64,000 nucleotides of DNA from Liolophura sinensis (GCF_032854445.1 NC_088304.1:25805704-25869703); one strand, 5' to 3'; shown: positions 21,864 through 31,672, numbered from the stretch's first letter. Numbers and translations are program-made. The notes: generated from the letters alone by a model not told the origin.

Positions 21864-22510
21864 TCAGCTGGCGAAGTCAGAGAGCACGTTTCGGCTTTTG
21901 TCTATTTCTATGATATTGTTGGATTCCGGCAGTGGTTTGGCAAGCCGCATCTCCAGGCGCAAATCGCCTTTCTGCACCAGGTTCAGTTGGTGATCGTCCT
22001 GGATGTTGGGGGTCAAGTCGAAACAAAACAGCGTGTTGTGTTCGGCGAACGTGGTACAAAGGATGGAGTTCCTCTCGTCGTGAAACACTTTCCCCCATGT
22101 TGTCCATATACCACAAGGCGGAGAACAGCTGGGTGTTCTTAAACTCTGTGCCGTAAGACAACAACGTGTCCAAGTAGGCACGGTACGGGTACATGTTTGT
22201 GGAAGCGGTGATGAGTTTGTCGTTCAGGGAGACGTCGACAGCGAATGCAGCCACAGGTTAGTCGGAGCTGCACTCTTGCCGTCCTCCACAACTTCTCCAT
22301 CCCCGTCGAGGATTTTCGCCTTCACGTACAACATGGTGTTGGCCAAGTCCAAGTGGCACCGTCCGCGTTGGTGATGAGAAATTCCCTGGGCCTCAAGTCA
22401 CTGGCTGGCCTTGGGGCTGTAGGCATCCCAGCGACCTTCTCGAACGCCGGTGTCCACAAATCAAAGTCACTGCTGACCGACGGACAAAGCTCGGCGTGGG
22501 GGAGAGCCAT
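21864..22510 (-). pseudogene. Major capsid protein remnant, internally deleted
   Basis: On the - strand the N-terminal part (LRPREFLITNADG, then NTMLYVKAKI and PTNLWLHS) leads into SLNDKLITASTNMYPYRAYL, DTLLSYG and FKNTQLFSALWY. A conserved C-terminal end follows: FDLTPNIQDDHQLNLVQKG and the IEIDKSRNV block. These resemble the widespread Polinton capsid family (transposon protein F54H12.2-like). The family usually exceeds 400 residues but only about 215 codons are present. The middle is therefore lost, with frameshifts at about 22250 and in the C-terminal part. Confidence 0.82.
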
Positions 22511-22775
22511 GACGTTAGCTAAAAATATCCGGTGTGGAGCGGCGTTTGGTGCCTCGAGGTTGATGGGGAAGTGTAAGTCTTATGGTCCCAACGAGCAGGC
22601 GAGGATGAGTGGGAGCGGTACGCCTTCTTTGTCCTGCGTGCAGGTGAGAAGTGAAAGCGGTGCTTTGGACCTTTCGTCTTATAAACGTCCCTCCCACCCC
22701 GATCAGCTTGCCCAGCATCCTGCGTTGGGTGTAGCGACCGGCTCTTACCACCACCTGTTTTCCCCCCTCCAGAGC

Positions 22776-22997
22776 TCATCGTTTCACTCCCTCGTCCCAC
22801 ACGTCGTCCATGACTTTCAGTCCGGCACGTAACGCAGTTTTGCCCAACGCTTTCACAGCCGCTTTTAAAAAGGGCTGCGCCATTTTGATGAAACTGCCGA
22901 ACAAGCCGTGACCGCGCTGTACAACCGCACCCCAAAACACAGGTAACCCACCTCCACCAGATTGCTTGGTGTAATAGTCGATGTAGGATCGGTACAT
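22776..22997 (-). pseudogene. Small basic capsid-associated protein (pVI/pX-like)
   Basis: A 73-codon - strand frame reads SYIDYYTKQSGGGGLPVFWG, then QRGHGLFGSFIKMAQPFLKA and KALGKTALRAGLKVMDD. The GGGLPVF...RGHGLG motif followed by an amphipathic basic helix is characteristic of a small protein found in Polintons and likened to adenovirus pVI/pX. The frame is open here, but the usual C-terminus is short. Confidence 0.7.
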
Positions 22998-23017
22998 GGC
23001 GGGGTTGTCTACGGCAG

Positions 23018-23345
23018 TCAGTGCAAAGGTAAAGCGCGCCGCTGTCCAAAGTGAAGTGGATCAAATGCGACGGGTTGGCCTGTGTCGTCCGTGATATCAA
23101 TTTCCACTGTCGAGAAATGCTTGCGCCGCACGGGGATGTATTTCACGTGTTGGAAGGCCTTGGAAATGTGCTGTTCGTACTTTCCTTTTATGGGAACCAG
23201 CCGCAACAGCGGCGCCAGCGTATCTTCCATCACACCCGGTTCGACAGTGTCCGTGTACACGTACAGCGTGGGTGGTATGTAAATCCTCGTAACCGATATG
23301 CGGCAGATCCGCCGGCTCCATGAGCCAATCATGTGGTAAATTCAT
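23018..23345 (-). pseudogene. Minor capsid (penton-like) protein remnant
   Basis: On the - strand: PPTLYVYTDTVEPGVMEDTL, APLLRLVPIKG, VKYIPVRRKHFSTVEIDI and DTGQPVAFD. The order YxYxDxVEP...APLLRxVP...YxPVxxxxFxTVEIDI matches the Polinton minor capsid family as I know it. Only the C-terminal third seems present, directly downstream of the ATPase remnant. Confidence 0.7.
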
Positions 23346-23830
23346 AAAAATAAATCTGAATCTCCCAGGGGAAAATGTGGGCGCGAAGTCGCGGGTGGTC
23401 GGGTGTGGCTTGCTTCAAATCCACCAGCAAGGACCCGTGAAGTTCGGCGGTGGCATCCTCAAACGCCTTGCCCACCTACTGCGTCAGCTCCGGAGCCATC
23501 TGTGTAGCGATCGTGTAGCGTTCGTCGGCTTTGGCCATCAAATCGTCCACGACGACTAACGTCCGTTCCCCCGGGTCGAAACCTTATGGGCTGGGCACAT
23601 CTTCTTCAAACAGAACGTTAGGTAACGTAGTGTACAACGGCTGCCACTCCCCGTAACACCAGACGACGCGTTGCAGAGGAAGGTAAATGAGAGCTTGAGC
23701 GTGCTCCACTAACCGTTTCACAAACGCGGACTTTCCACACTCCGTCAGTCCGCTGACGATGCAGGTAACCAGATGCTCCCATCGAGTATCCATGGATGGG
23801 GAAGCTGGGTGAGTCCGTTCGTACGGGTGA
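23345..23830 (-). pseudogene. Genome-packaging ATPase remnant
   Basis: The - strand frame shows a Walker A loop, IVSGLTECGKSAFVKRL, then VVWCYGEWQPLY, a Walker B-like strand TLVVVDDLM (about 23550) and the closing segment AFEDATAELHGSLLVDLKQ. This pattern matches the FtsK/HerA-type packaging ATPase of Polintons. The segment between Walker B and AFEDAT is far too short and holds a stop, so a deletion is inferred. Confidence 0.85.
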
Positions 23831-24501
23831 GTGTGATGTACAGTGCAGGAGGGCGTTGTGGTCACCGTCGCCCTCCCCGCGGGCGGGGAGGGTGAACGAG
23901 ACGGGCTGCTACTGCGACTGCTGTTGCTGCAGGCTGCCACGGGTGAGGAAGGCGAGGTAGACCGTCTGCTACTCCCGCTACTGCTGCTGCGGCTGCGACT
24001 GCTGTTGCGGCTGCTGCCGCGCCTCGCCGTGTTGGGCGAAGAAGAGACAGGTGTGAAAACCGTGAGCGGTACGGAAGTGTTGTTAGAGAGCGATGGTCCT
24101 TGACGCCGGCGGAGTTTGGATGAACTGGGAAATCCCGTAAACATCAAACGGGGAGTGATGGCTTGGTCCGTGGACGCGTCCTGCTCGGGGGTAAACGTCG
24201 TGGTGGGTAGCGGGGTGGAAGTCAGGTTCTCGCCCGGCGCGGTGCTGTCAAGCCGAGGCGCGATGTCACTCGGCAACGATGGTGGTGATGGTGGTGGTGA
24301 CGGTGGCGGCGGTGGCGGCGAGGACAAAGGCTTCCCAGACCAATGAAGGAGGGTTTTGTTCAATTGTCCTTGTAGATATTCAAGGGTCGACTGCACTTGG
24401 AACAACTTCACGCTGGGTTCGGCGGCCAATCCACCCACTAAAACTCCAATGTACAAGAGAACTTCGAGCACGCCTGACACGGTGCCTTTATTCTCGCGCA
24501 A
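23831..24501 (-). pseudogene. Pro/Ser/Arg-rich protein with membrane segment, fused to ATPase frame
   Basis: The frame starts MRENKGTVSGVLEVLLYIGV, a hydrophobic segment. It continues with a long Pro-, Ser- and Arg-rich low-complexity region (including runs of Pro and SRSRSSSSGSSRR) and reads straight into the ATPase Walker A without a stop. No family recognised. The fusion may be a by-product of decay or the normal N-terminus of this lineage. Confidence 0.5.
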
Positions 24502-24549
24502 GCAAGGTGGGATGATAGCCAGTGACAGTTTCTCCCGTCATCCTCGTCA

Positions 24550-25738
24550 TTAAATACGTTTAACGCCCGTGGTCGGCACCCAAAAATTAAAGCTGGGTGG
24601 ATAGCCGACCCACTTCACCCAATAATACAGTTTTCCTCGGCGACGTTTCCTTTTTAAGATCTTCTGCACCAGATAAAACTTGTCTGCCGCGGCCGTCACC
24701 GGTTGTAGTTCGGTCTCCTTAAACGTCCCGAGCAACCGTTCCCCTTCAAGTCCTCTAGAGTGTACACGACAGGCTGACGAAGGTGGGTGCGGGCGATGCG
24801 GAACATTTCCTGGCTCCAATTCAAGAGGTACGATTTGTCGAATTTCCCTTTTACTTTACTTATACGCACGAGATCGCCGGCGCGATAACAGTATACCGAT
24901 TGTTTGGACGTGGGTGGACCGTACAAGGCTTGACGCACTTCTGTTTGGTTCTGGGTGGTAACTTTGATGGGAGCGCGCAGTACACTTCGGTGATACCCTC
25001 GATTATAACCGCGGACCAGCGCCGAAAAGGCGTCCAGGTACCGCCGAGTGTTGTGAGTGGTGGAATATTTGTACATGCGTCCTTTCAAAGTACTGTTAAA
25101 CCGTTCTTCCTCGGACGCTTTGGTTTCGTTAAACGTGTGAAAGAAAAACAGCCCGTTACCCTTTAATAAAGCTCGGAACGGTGTGTTCAGAAACTCTTTG
25201 CCCTAACGCTTACGGGTAAAGCGGTCGACGTCCCGTCTTAAAAAGACGTTGAAATGCCTCGATCAGACGAACACCGATTTTGGTGTGCAGTAGAACCACC
25301 CAAGCCTACTTGGAGAGGACATCGATGCAGGTAAGTAGGTAAATGTTGTCGTCGTTCTCTTTGGAAAGCGCTTTCATGTCGACCAGGTCCGCCTGCCACT
25401 GACTGTCTATACCTCCAAGAACAACTCGGTTTCGAAGGTAGCGCCTTCCCACGGGACGGTGCAGCATGCAGGACTCCCGCTGAGCCAGCCAAGCCGACAC
25501 GCGGTCCCGACTCACTTTGAGTCCATGTCCGGGCTGCCTTGAGCAAGGGCTGAGCGCCGCTGTACGCTGGACGGTCATAGTACAATGCATGGAGAGCGGT
25601 ATCGGCCGGGTCTGAGTCTCTGCCCGCGGGTGTTCTCTGACCCCGCTTCTGTCCTCGCCGGGGCGGCGGCCGTGGCTGCTGCTGCTGGCGAGCTGGCTGG
25701 CGGACGGCGTCGTCCTTGTGTCCGTGTTTAGTGAATGA
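24550..25738 (-). pseudogene. Polinton integrase with C-terminal chromodomain
   Basis: On the - strand, in order: LHALYYD near the start; GLKVSRDRVSAWLAQRESCM; GGIDSQWQADLVDMKALSKE with the first catalytic Asp and ENDDNIYLLTCIDVLSK; a damaged stretch where the second Asp is lost; FNETKASEEERFNSTLKGRM with the catalytic Glu; and YRAGDLVRISKVKGKFDK. A chromodomain follows: FYLVQKILKRKRRRGKLYYW and VKWVGYPPSFNFWVP. Stops and frameshifts at about 25310, 25200 and 24740 interrupt it. The chromodomain would target integration to chromatin marks in an intact element. Confidence 0.92.
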
Positions 25739-25859
25739 ACCTATTCCAGACAGCGGATATATATTATCCAGTGTACATGCATTTGTCAACAAAATTCAGT
25801 TCCCTCATCCCGCTCGCTCATTGGACGACGTAGCGCGGACCTCAACGAAATAATCGGGC

Positions 25860-26094
25860 ACGAAACAGAGCTGCTCTCGCGCGTGACATCAGTAGCGGCG
25901 CGAATGAAATGAAGCTCACCCAGTTTTGGCACGAACGACATGGAGCTGACCCATTGGTCAGTTTTGACGCGACATGGACATGAAGGAACATTTTGGCGTG
26001 ACATGAAACGTGTGACGTCATACGCAGAGCGCGGACTCAACGACACACACCTTCCACCCCAATCCCTCCACCCCAATCCCTCCACCCCAATGTG
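25860..26094 (-). repeat. Right subterminal repeat array of the Polinton relic
   Basis: It contains inverted copies of the left-end blocks, including the perfect 26-bp match at 25868-25893 and ACCCATTGGTCAGTTTTGAC. The outermost part is a tandem CCACCCCAATCCCT repeat (26055-26090). The order of blocks differs from the left end, so these are rearranged arrays and not simple terminal inverted repeats. Confidence 0.75.
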
Positions 26095-26107
26095 ACACAT
26101 TGGCAAA

Positions 26108-26383
26108 GGGGCCTCCGTGGCTCAGTTGGTTAGCGCGCTAGCGCAGCGCAGTGACCCAGGAGTCTCTCACCAATGCGGTCGCTGTGAGTTCAAGACCAGC
26201 TCATGCTGGCTTCCTCTCCGGCCGTACGTGGGAAGGTTTGCCAGCAACCTGCGGATGGTCGTGGGTTTCCCCCGGGCTCTGCCCGCTTTCCACCCACCAT
26301 AATGCTGGTCGCCGTCGTATAAGTGAAATATTCTTGAGTATGGCGTAAAACACCAATCAAATAAATAAATAAATAAATAAATA
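26108..26383 (+). mobile_element. SINE family 1, full-length
   Basis: The best-preserved copy. It has a tRNA-like head (GTGGCTCAGTTGGTTAGCGC, then GAGTTCAAG), the full body, and the tail GGCGTAAAACACCAATCAAA plus TAAA repeats. The target duplication ACACATTGGCAAA / ACACAATGGCAAA lies at 26095-26107 and 26384-26396. Confidence 0.95.
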
Positions 26384-26399
26384 ACACAATGGCAAAATT

Positions 26400-27380
26400 C
26401 CTTACTACTAACCTTTCACTCTGGCAACACCCTGTGAATTTAGTTCACTGCAGATTTCCTCTTTGGATAAGTGAATAATATCACCATCTCGGTGACGTTT
26501 TAAAATCTGATAGATGCATTTGAAGAATGGTTTAAGGAAGTATGTGCAAAAATATCACCCCACGTGTTCCTCACCATGCCCGGAGTGTCAACAACAGCGA
26601 TGCCTGAGCGTGGGGATATTCAGCAGAAAACACACCAAATCTCACATGAGATATACTCATATATACTCATACATAATGTGCACACCCAATTTCTCACCAC
26701 GAGCTCCTCGGTCTCCCACCCAATGAAGACAGTAGCACATCATACACGAACTACTTGAATGACCCATGAGACACCGACTCAAAAGAAATGTGAGAAATTA
26801 CATTTGATCTTGCTGCTTGGTTTTACTCTGTGTGTAGATCTTAAAATATGCTGTACACCCAAGTACAAATTATCGCTCTTTGCCAGGTACCTGATACTAC
26901 TAATAGCTGCTACTTTCCTACCGGCGAGATTCTTGGCAAGGGCTTGTAAACCACATAGAGTCACTTAGCTTCGTTTGCCATCAAGAGTCCTCGGTGTTAC
27001 AGTAGTTCATGCATAGCTTTACTAAGCATGCGCTTAGATTTGTAGAACTTAGACATTAGATTTACATCGGTCGTCCCATCGGTCAAGAGTCGCCGCATTG
27101 GATGATTTATAACTGTTTCATGTAAGTTTTTCGTCAGATGAACATATGAATGTTAAGGAATAAGGAAAAACCGTTTCAAGAACAACAGTGTTTCCATGTG
27201 GGAATGAAACAAAGGTGGCCATAACAAGTTAGACAGAAGGTGGCAACCTTCGATATGTAGAACCTTTTATAGTTTAAAGCCTTTTGTTGAGCTTTACAGT
27301 TGGTAGGTAGATAATGTAAATTATTCGGTATGTCTCATGCTCCGTGAGAAGGAGGTCAAGCCGAAGGCACAAGGGACGGT
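26400..27380. other. Flank between Polinton relic and lectin copy 2
   Basis: No supportable gene. Short similarity to the upstream region of copy 1 (GGTGGCAACCTTCGA here, GTTGGCAACCTTCAA near 7918) suggests that the duplicated block includes upstream DNA. Confidence 0.45.
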
Positions 27381-27400
27381 GTTGGGTTTCAGCCTCTGTT

Positions 27401-27453
27401 TTGGCCGCATCTTTCTGGTTATTTGTTACTTCTCTTGAAGCTGATATTTGTTG
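27401..27453 (+). pseudogene. Lectin copy 2, exon 1 remnant
   Basis: It aligns base for base with copy 1 exon 1, ending in the shared AGCTGATATTTGTTG and a GTGAGT donor. TTG stands at the ATG position and one extra base breaks the frame. No in-frame ATG precedes the signal-like sequence. Confidence 0.75.
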
Positions 27454-27559
27454 GTGAGTTTACTTTAACGTAATGTGTATGAAACAGATAAAGGCTATAA
27501 CGGAGCGTTGCAAGAAAGCTAAGAGTAAGATCGCGTGTCCAGCACAACACAAGAAATGG

Positions 27560-27880
27560 TGACTTCTATTGTTCCATCGGTAAAGATGACTCTGGATATG
27601 TGAACAATAGCGATCAAAGCGCAGATGTGATATGTACTTTTAGTATCGTCAACCTGAATACTAATTTCACTCATTCCATGCGTTTTCCCAGCATCATTGA
27701 AAACTGCTCATGGCTTGTTTTGGCATGATAAATTCGCTTTTTTTGCATATTTTATTTAATTTCCGAGTCATTTTGGTGGTTTGTGTTGAACGTTGTTTTA
27801 AGAATTAGCCTTTGTAATGACTGGCCTGGAACAATAGCGTCGTTTGACAGCTGGGATATGAATAAATGTTTTAGATCAGC
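27560..27880 (+). repeat. Family B repeat copy
   Basis: ATGACTCTGGATATGTGAAC, GCGATCAAAGCGCAGATGTG, TTTCACTCATTCCATGCGTT and GGTTTGTGTTGAACGTTGTT follow the family B order, diverged. Confidence 0.6.
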
Positions 27881-28231
27881 AAGTAATGTTACAAATGCAA
27901 TAATCATGAATATCTTTTCAAAATACGTTATGCATTAACAAGATAATGGTTTACGTATGGCATGGGTATAGCAGCGAAGTGAAATGATCTGTAAATTACA
28001 GTTGGTGCAGTTTGAATCTATCGCTGACTCGGTTACACTCGTATTAATTGTCCCGTCACTTTATAACGGGCACCAAAGTAACACAAAGACAGACATCTGT
28101 TTTGTTTTTGTAGCTTTCGGTTTTGACATGTTGAGGACAGCATACGCGTAAGAAGTGCTGATCTATGTTATGAAAGTTGGGATGGAATGAAACACGTTTC
28201 TTTCCTAACAGGTTGCTACTCTAACTTACAG

Positions 28232-28504
28232 AAATCCACCTGAGTTATGCAGACGTCTTTGAATGTCGACCTTGGTCTGTGGATGGAATAGATCGCGTAA
28301 TCGTCGTGGGCGTATGGATAAAATGTTACACACTGTCTAAACTCGAGCTAACATGGTCAGGGGCGAGAGATTTTTGTTCGGAGAATGGAGGCTATCTTAC
28401 TGTCGCCAACTCTGTGTTCGAAGACACCTATTACCTTGGCGAGACTGGCTGTTGGTTTATAGGTCTCAGTAGGGAGTCTGCCAAGGGCTGGACGTGGCTA
28501 GATG
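28232..28504 (+). CDS. Lectin copy 2, exon 2: N-terminal half of C-type lectin domain
   Basis: The acceptor is CTAACTTACAG and the donor GTGAGT, both phase 1. Landmarks are FECRPWSVDGIDR, LTWSGARDFCSENGGYL, GCWFIGLSRES and WTWLDG. It is open and conserved, but its flanking exons are broken. It could still be spliced into a chimeric transcript. Confidence 0.8.
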
Positions 28505-28715
28505 GTGAGTTAGGCTGCCATCAGTTAGGCTGCCAAAATAAATTTGCTTTATTGTAATCAGGCTATCTAAACTCCACGGCGCCAATACCGTCCAACATTG
28601 CGCGAACATTTTCGATAACATTCGTCAGGCTAATTCATTTAATGTTTTGATTTCCCATCTACCCAGCCCAAACAGGTGACCAATAAAGCAATATATATAT
28701 ATATATATATATATA

Positions 28716-28786
28716 TTGAAAACACAAGGCGGTAGCTGACTTGGTGCTTTATGTGACGGATCCTGGTGTCCCCCGCCTTGTGTTTT

Positions 28787-28789
<3 letters not shown>
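28716..28789. repeat. Hairpin flanked by TA microsatellites
   Basis: A perfect 17-bp inverted repeat (TTGAAAACACAAGGCGG and its complement) has a 40-bp loop. It is bordered on both sides by (TA)n, which extends the pairing. Confidence 0.85.
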
Positions 28790-28831
<42 letters not shown>

Positions 28832-29082
28832 ACATTCTTCGTTGATCAGTATGCGCAATGTAATCTTGATTAAAGGTAGATGAATCAGGATGGGCAAATT
28901 TAGGTATCAGTTCTGCAAGAATTCCAATAAACTGCCTTACACATATCAAGACAAATTTTTGACAATTTTACTTTCAGCAATTATGAATATATCACTGTAA
29001 TACAATTTCTGATCTGGACCAACATTTTCATAAAATTTTGATGTCAAAGCAGTTCCTTTTTTCTCACTTGCATTTGTGGAAG

Positions 29083-29247
29083 GGTCACTGGTAAAGTTCG
29101 AGCCTTGGAACATGACAGCTAGCTATCCGCTTGGTTTATGAGTGTTGAGATACTATGGACCAGGCCCTTCAGTCCCAAAGGGAATCTGGCTTGTCCAGTG
29201 GGTTTCAGAATCCTGTGATAAAAAAATGAAATTCATCTGTGAATAAG
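29083..29247 (+). pseudogene. Lectin copy 2, exon 3 remnant
   Basis: The TGGAAG acceptor and GTCAG donor match copy 1. Two in-frame stops (29139 and 29244) interrupt it; SESCDKKMKFICE is still readable. Confidence 0.82.
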
Positions 29248-29385
29248 GTCAGTTTTTCAAAACCTTGCTGCGCTCGTTTTTTCCCCGTTTAACAAAGTAT
29301 CCAAATCCAGTGATCAATTTGAACTTTTCACAGCTATATTGAATATCATGATGTATGATTTTGTGCCTCAGTGAACGAAAATATT

Positions 29386-29635
29386 GGCATATATCATAAA
29401 ATATAAATTTTAATATAAATATAATATATTATAAAAACATAGAGGTTTTCAAGTATTAACGGTTTTGGTTGCTTTTATCTTGTTTCAAACATGTCCTACC
29501 ACTTTTGTTTTACTTTGGCTGTTTGCATGACCATTTTGAAAGTCATTTGCCCAATGGTGTTTTCAGCTTGTCCTCGCCACGAAGTGGTTGAAATATTGCC
29601 GATGTGGCCTTAAGCCATAATCATTCATTCATTCA
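29386..29635 (+). mobile_element. 5'-truncated copy of the non-LTR retrotransposon 3' end
   Basis: It matches the 3' end of the LINE at 31.7-35.9 kb from GGC-TATATCATAAAATATAAA to ATTGCCGATGTGGC-TTAAGCC, with the same (ATTC)n tail. It sits in intron 3 of copy 2. Confidence 0.9.
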
Positions 29636-29728
29636 GTAAACAAATTACAGTTAAAATATACAGTGAACTTACTAATGGTATAAATTGAAATAGTTTGACT
29701 AAGTGATTGCTTGTGCTTATCTTTAAAG

Positions 29729-29805
29729 ACCAAACCCTCAAACCCACTGAGCGCCCAGAAACGACGTCTTCTGACTTTCAACAAATAATAACTACAAGAA
29801 TATAA
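29729..29805 (+). pseudogene. Lectin copy 2, exon 4 remnant: single Pro/Thr unit
   Basis: After a TTTAAAG acceptor the phase-1 frame reads QTLKPTERPETTSSDFQQI and stops at TAA. It has one stalk unit where copy 1 has seven. Confidence 0.75.
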
Positions 29806-30162
29806 TGAAAGATGTATACCATAGAAGTCAACATAAGATTTCCTCTTCCAGTGTTTCTTTCTTAACATCAGTAAGCAACTTAGCTTGGTACACGCACTTT
29901 GCGTTTGACATTCTTTGTGGAAAATTAGGCGAAAGAAGCTTGTTGAGTTCATAATGATATAATCCATGTCGACCATGTTATCGGTTAGGTTTTTGTGTTT
30001 AAGTTAAGGTTTTAGAGTCACCCAAACCCAGGGAGAGGCAGGCGGTGTTGTGACGAGACAAAATGCAAGAATTACGCATCAGAGATTAAACGATGGTTAA
30101 AAGTTTCTCAATAACTAACTCCTTGTAGAAGCCTGAATACTGCCAAAAAGTTTCTTGAACTT

Positions 30163-30272
30163 CTTTGTAGAAGCAGAGGTAAAACATCATCCAGTGAATT
30201 CTAAACACGTCGTCGTCGTAAAAGACGTGTTCAGAATTCATTGGATAATGTTTTACTTCTGCTTCTACAAAG
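30163..30272. repeat. Near-perfect 110-bp hairpin
   Basis: Two 49-bp arms (30163-30211 and 30224-30272) are complementary at 45 of 49 positions; two of the four differences would be G-U pairs. The loop is 12 bp. It could be a foldback MITE or a small-RNA hairpin. Confidence 0.9.
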
Positions 30273-30299
30273 TTGGTCTTTTTTTTGTTAAGCATGATT

Positions 30300-31670
30300 A
30301 ATTAAAAGATTCTTGATGGATGCAAAAAATATATTGAAGGGAAACTGCTCTGGGAATGGCTTTATTTTCGTTTAAAGGACGGACTATACCTTATCAAAAA
30401 ATCATTACACATACTTTTATCCGATAAAAAATATGTCTTTTTAAATTTCTGGAACATATCCACATTTTAGCGGTTCTCTTAGCCATTACAAACTGCTGCC
30501 TATCTCTGTTGTATGATACCAATTTTTTTTACTGTTTTCATAAATGTCTGTTTCATATTTATTTAGAAATTTAGAAAGTTGTTTTTCAGACTGATCGGGC
30601 TATTACTGACTGGTGTGCCTCTTTGCGCATGAGAAGTGCTATATGATTAAAAATTGTAATTCACTCTTGTTCGGAAAATCATTGTGGTGTATTATAATAA
30701 TATAATGTAATATAACATATCATTCACTTAGTACCGTTTTAGTAACCCCAGGTGTTAGGTTAAACTTGAGGAACTTATTACTTCTCCTCCGGTAAAAGGG
30801 AAGAGACGGTATAGTCCATCAGTCCACCTTCCCGTCACACTCGTTTTCCAGGCTTGATTTGATAATGGTTTACCATACTGAAATGAAACTTGGTATATGA
30901 CTTCACCCTAAGTTACAGATCAAGTTAGCGTATTCGACTACTCGGTCCAATTTGGGCAAATTTCGGACATTTTATACAAAATTGGACATAACTGTTTTCC
31001 TGGTTGTTTTCAAAACTGAATTGACACCTGGCTCATGTCTTTACCATAAGTTACAAGTTTTAATTTCGGTGTAATATGCAGAAGAAAAAAAAAAGAATTT
31101 TGCCAGAGTTTCTTATTCAGAAAGGTTTCACAGCTTGAAAATGACAAGTTGCAGATCAAGTTTGAGTGTGGTTTGTTTTGTCCATTCGCAGCAAACAAGC
31201 TGTGTGGTACACTTATCTATTCTTCTAGTAGACAACTCTCCATCTAGTAGAGCTTTTTATGTCTATCACCGAATAGAAGAAACAAAATTTCTCCAAAATG
31301 TGATCAAGTTGACAGTAGTTCTACGGCTGTGTGTTTTATAATACCACTACTGCAGTGCTTTTTCGCGACTATAATATACGTCGATTGGACCCGTGGGCCT
31401 GGTCCGATCAATCGGCTGGTCACGTCAAGCCCTACAAATGATCTTGTTTGTCGTTTTTTCACTTACTGTGATGTGAAGTTGGTATTTCCCCAAATGTTCT
31501 TCTTCGGGATCAATGTAGAAGGCTGTGGCTAATGGGTCAATCGAGTAGATTGAATTTAACCTTGTCGGTGTAACTCAAGTATGTTCGAGTATACCTTGCG
31601 TGGATTCCCTGTTTCTATTCTCGGTTGGTCAACCGCATAGGTTGATTCGCCCTTGTTGGCACTCCGTGGC
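30300..31670. other. Non-coding stretch and probable LINE 5' UTR
   Basis: No gene recognised. The stretch from about 31380 may be the 5' UTR of the LINE that follows. Confidence 0.35.
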
Positions 31671-31672
31671 GG

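Larger units (their letters stand above)
17850..26094. mobile_element. Degenerate Polinton/Maverick (adintovirus-like) element
   Basis: About 8.2 kb of GC-rich sequence sits between inverted subterminal repeats. It holds remnants of the Polinton core set: protein-primed DNA polymerase B on the + strand, then adenain-like protease, major capsid, a small basic capsid protein, minor capsid, packaging ATPase and a chromodomain integrase on the - strand. Intact animal Polintons are roughly 13-20 kb, so more than a third is missing. Every gene has frameshifts, stops or internal deletions, so this is a fossil. Base composition and codon use contrast sharply with the AT-rich host flanks. The exact ends and any 6-bp target duplication could not be fixed. 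Confidence 0.9.
27401..29805 (+). pseudogene. C-type lectin-like gene, copy 2 (pseudogene)
   Basis: All four exons of copy 1 have counterparts here, at 27401-27453, 28232-28504, 29083-29247 and 29729-29805, with identical intron phases. Defects are: start ATG changed to TTG plus a 1-bp shift in exon 1; TGA at 29139-29141 where copy 1 has a Cys codon; TAA at 29244-29246 where copy 1 has Tyr after FICE; and no donor after exon 4, which runs into TAA at 29803-29805. It is thus a decayed tandem duplicate. Exon 2 alone is still open and well conserved. Confidence 0.85.

Noticed and set aside
22245-22832. Plus-strand ORF of 195 codons
   Set aside because: It is the shadow of the capsid genes on the minus strand, where conserved motifs are found.
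26108-26383. tRNA gene candidate from A and B box
   Set aside because: The head is part of a dispersed SINE with target duplications; no complete cloverleaf with 3' end was found.
27401-29805. Treating lectin copy 2 as a functional gene
   Set aside because: The start codon is lost and there are two in-frame stops; only exon 2 stays open.
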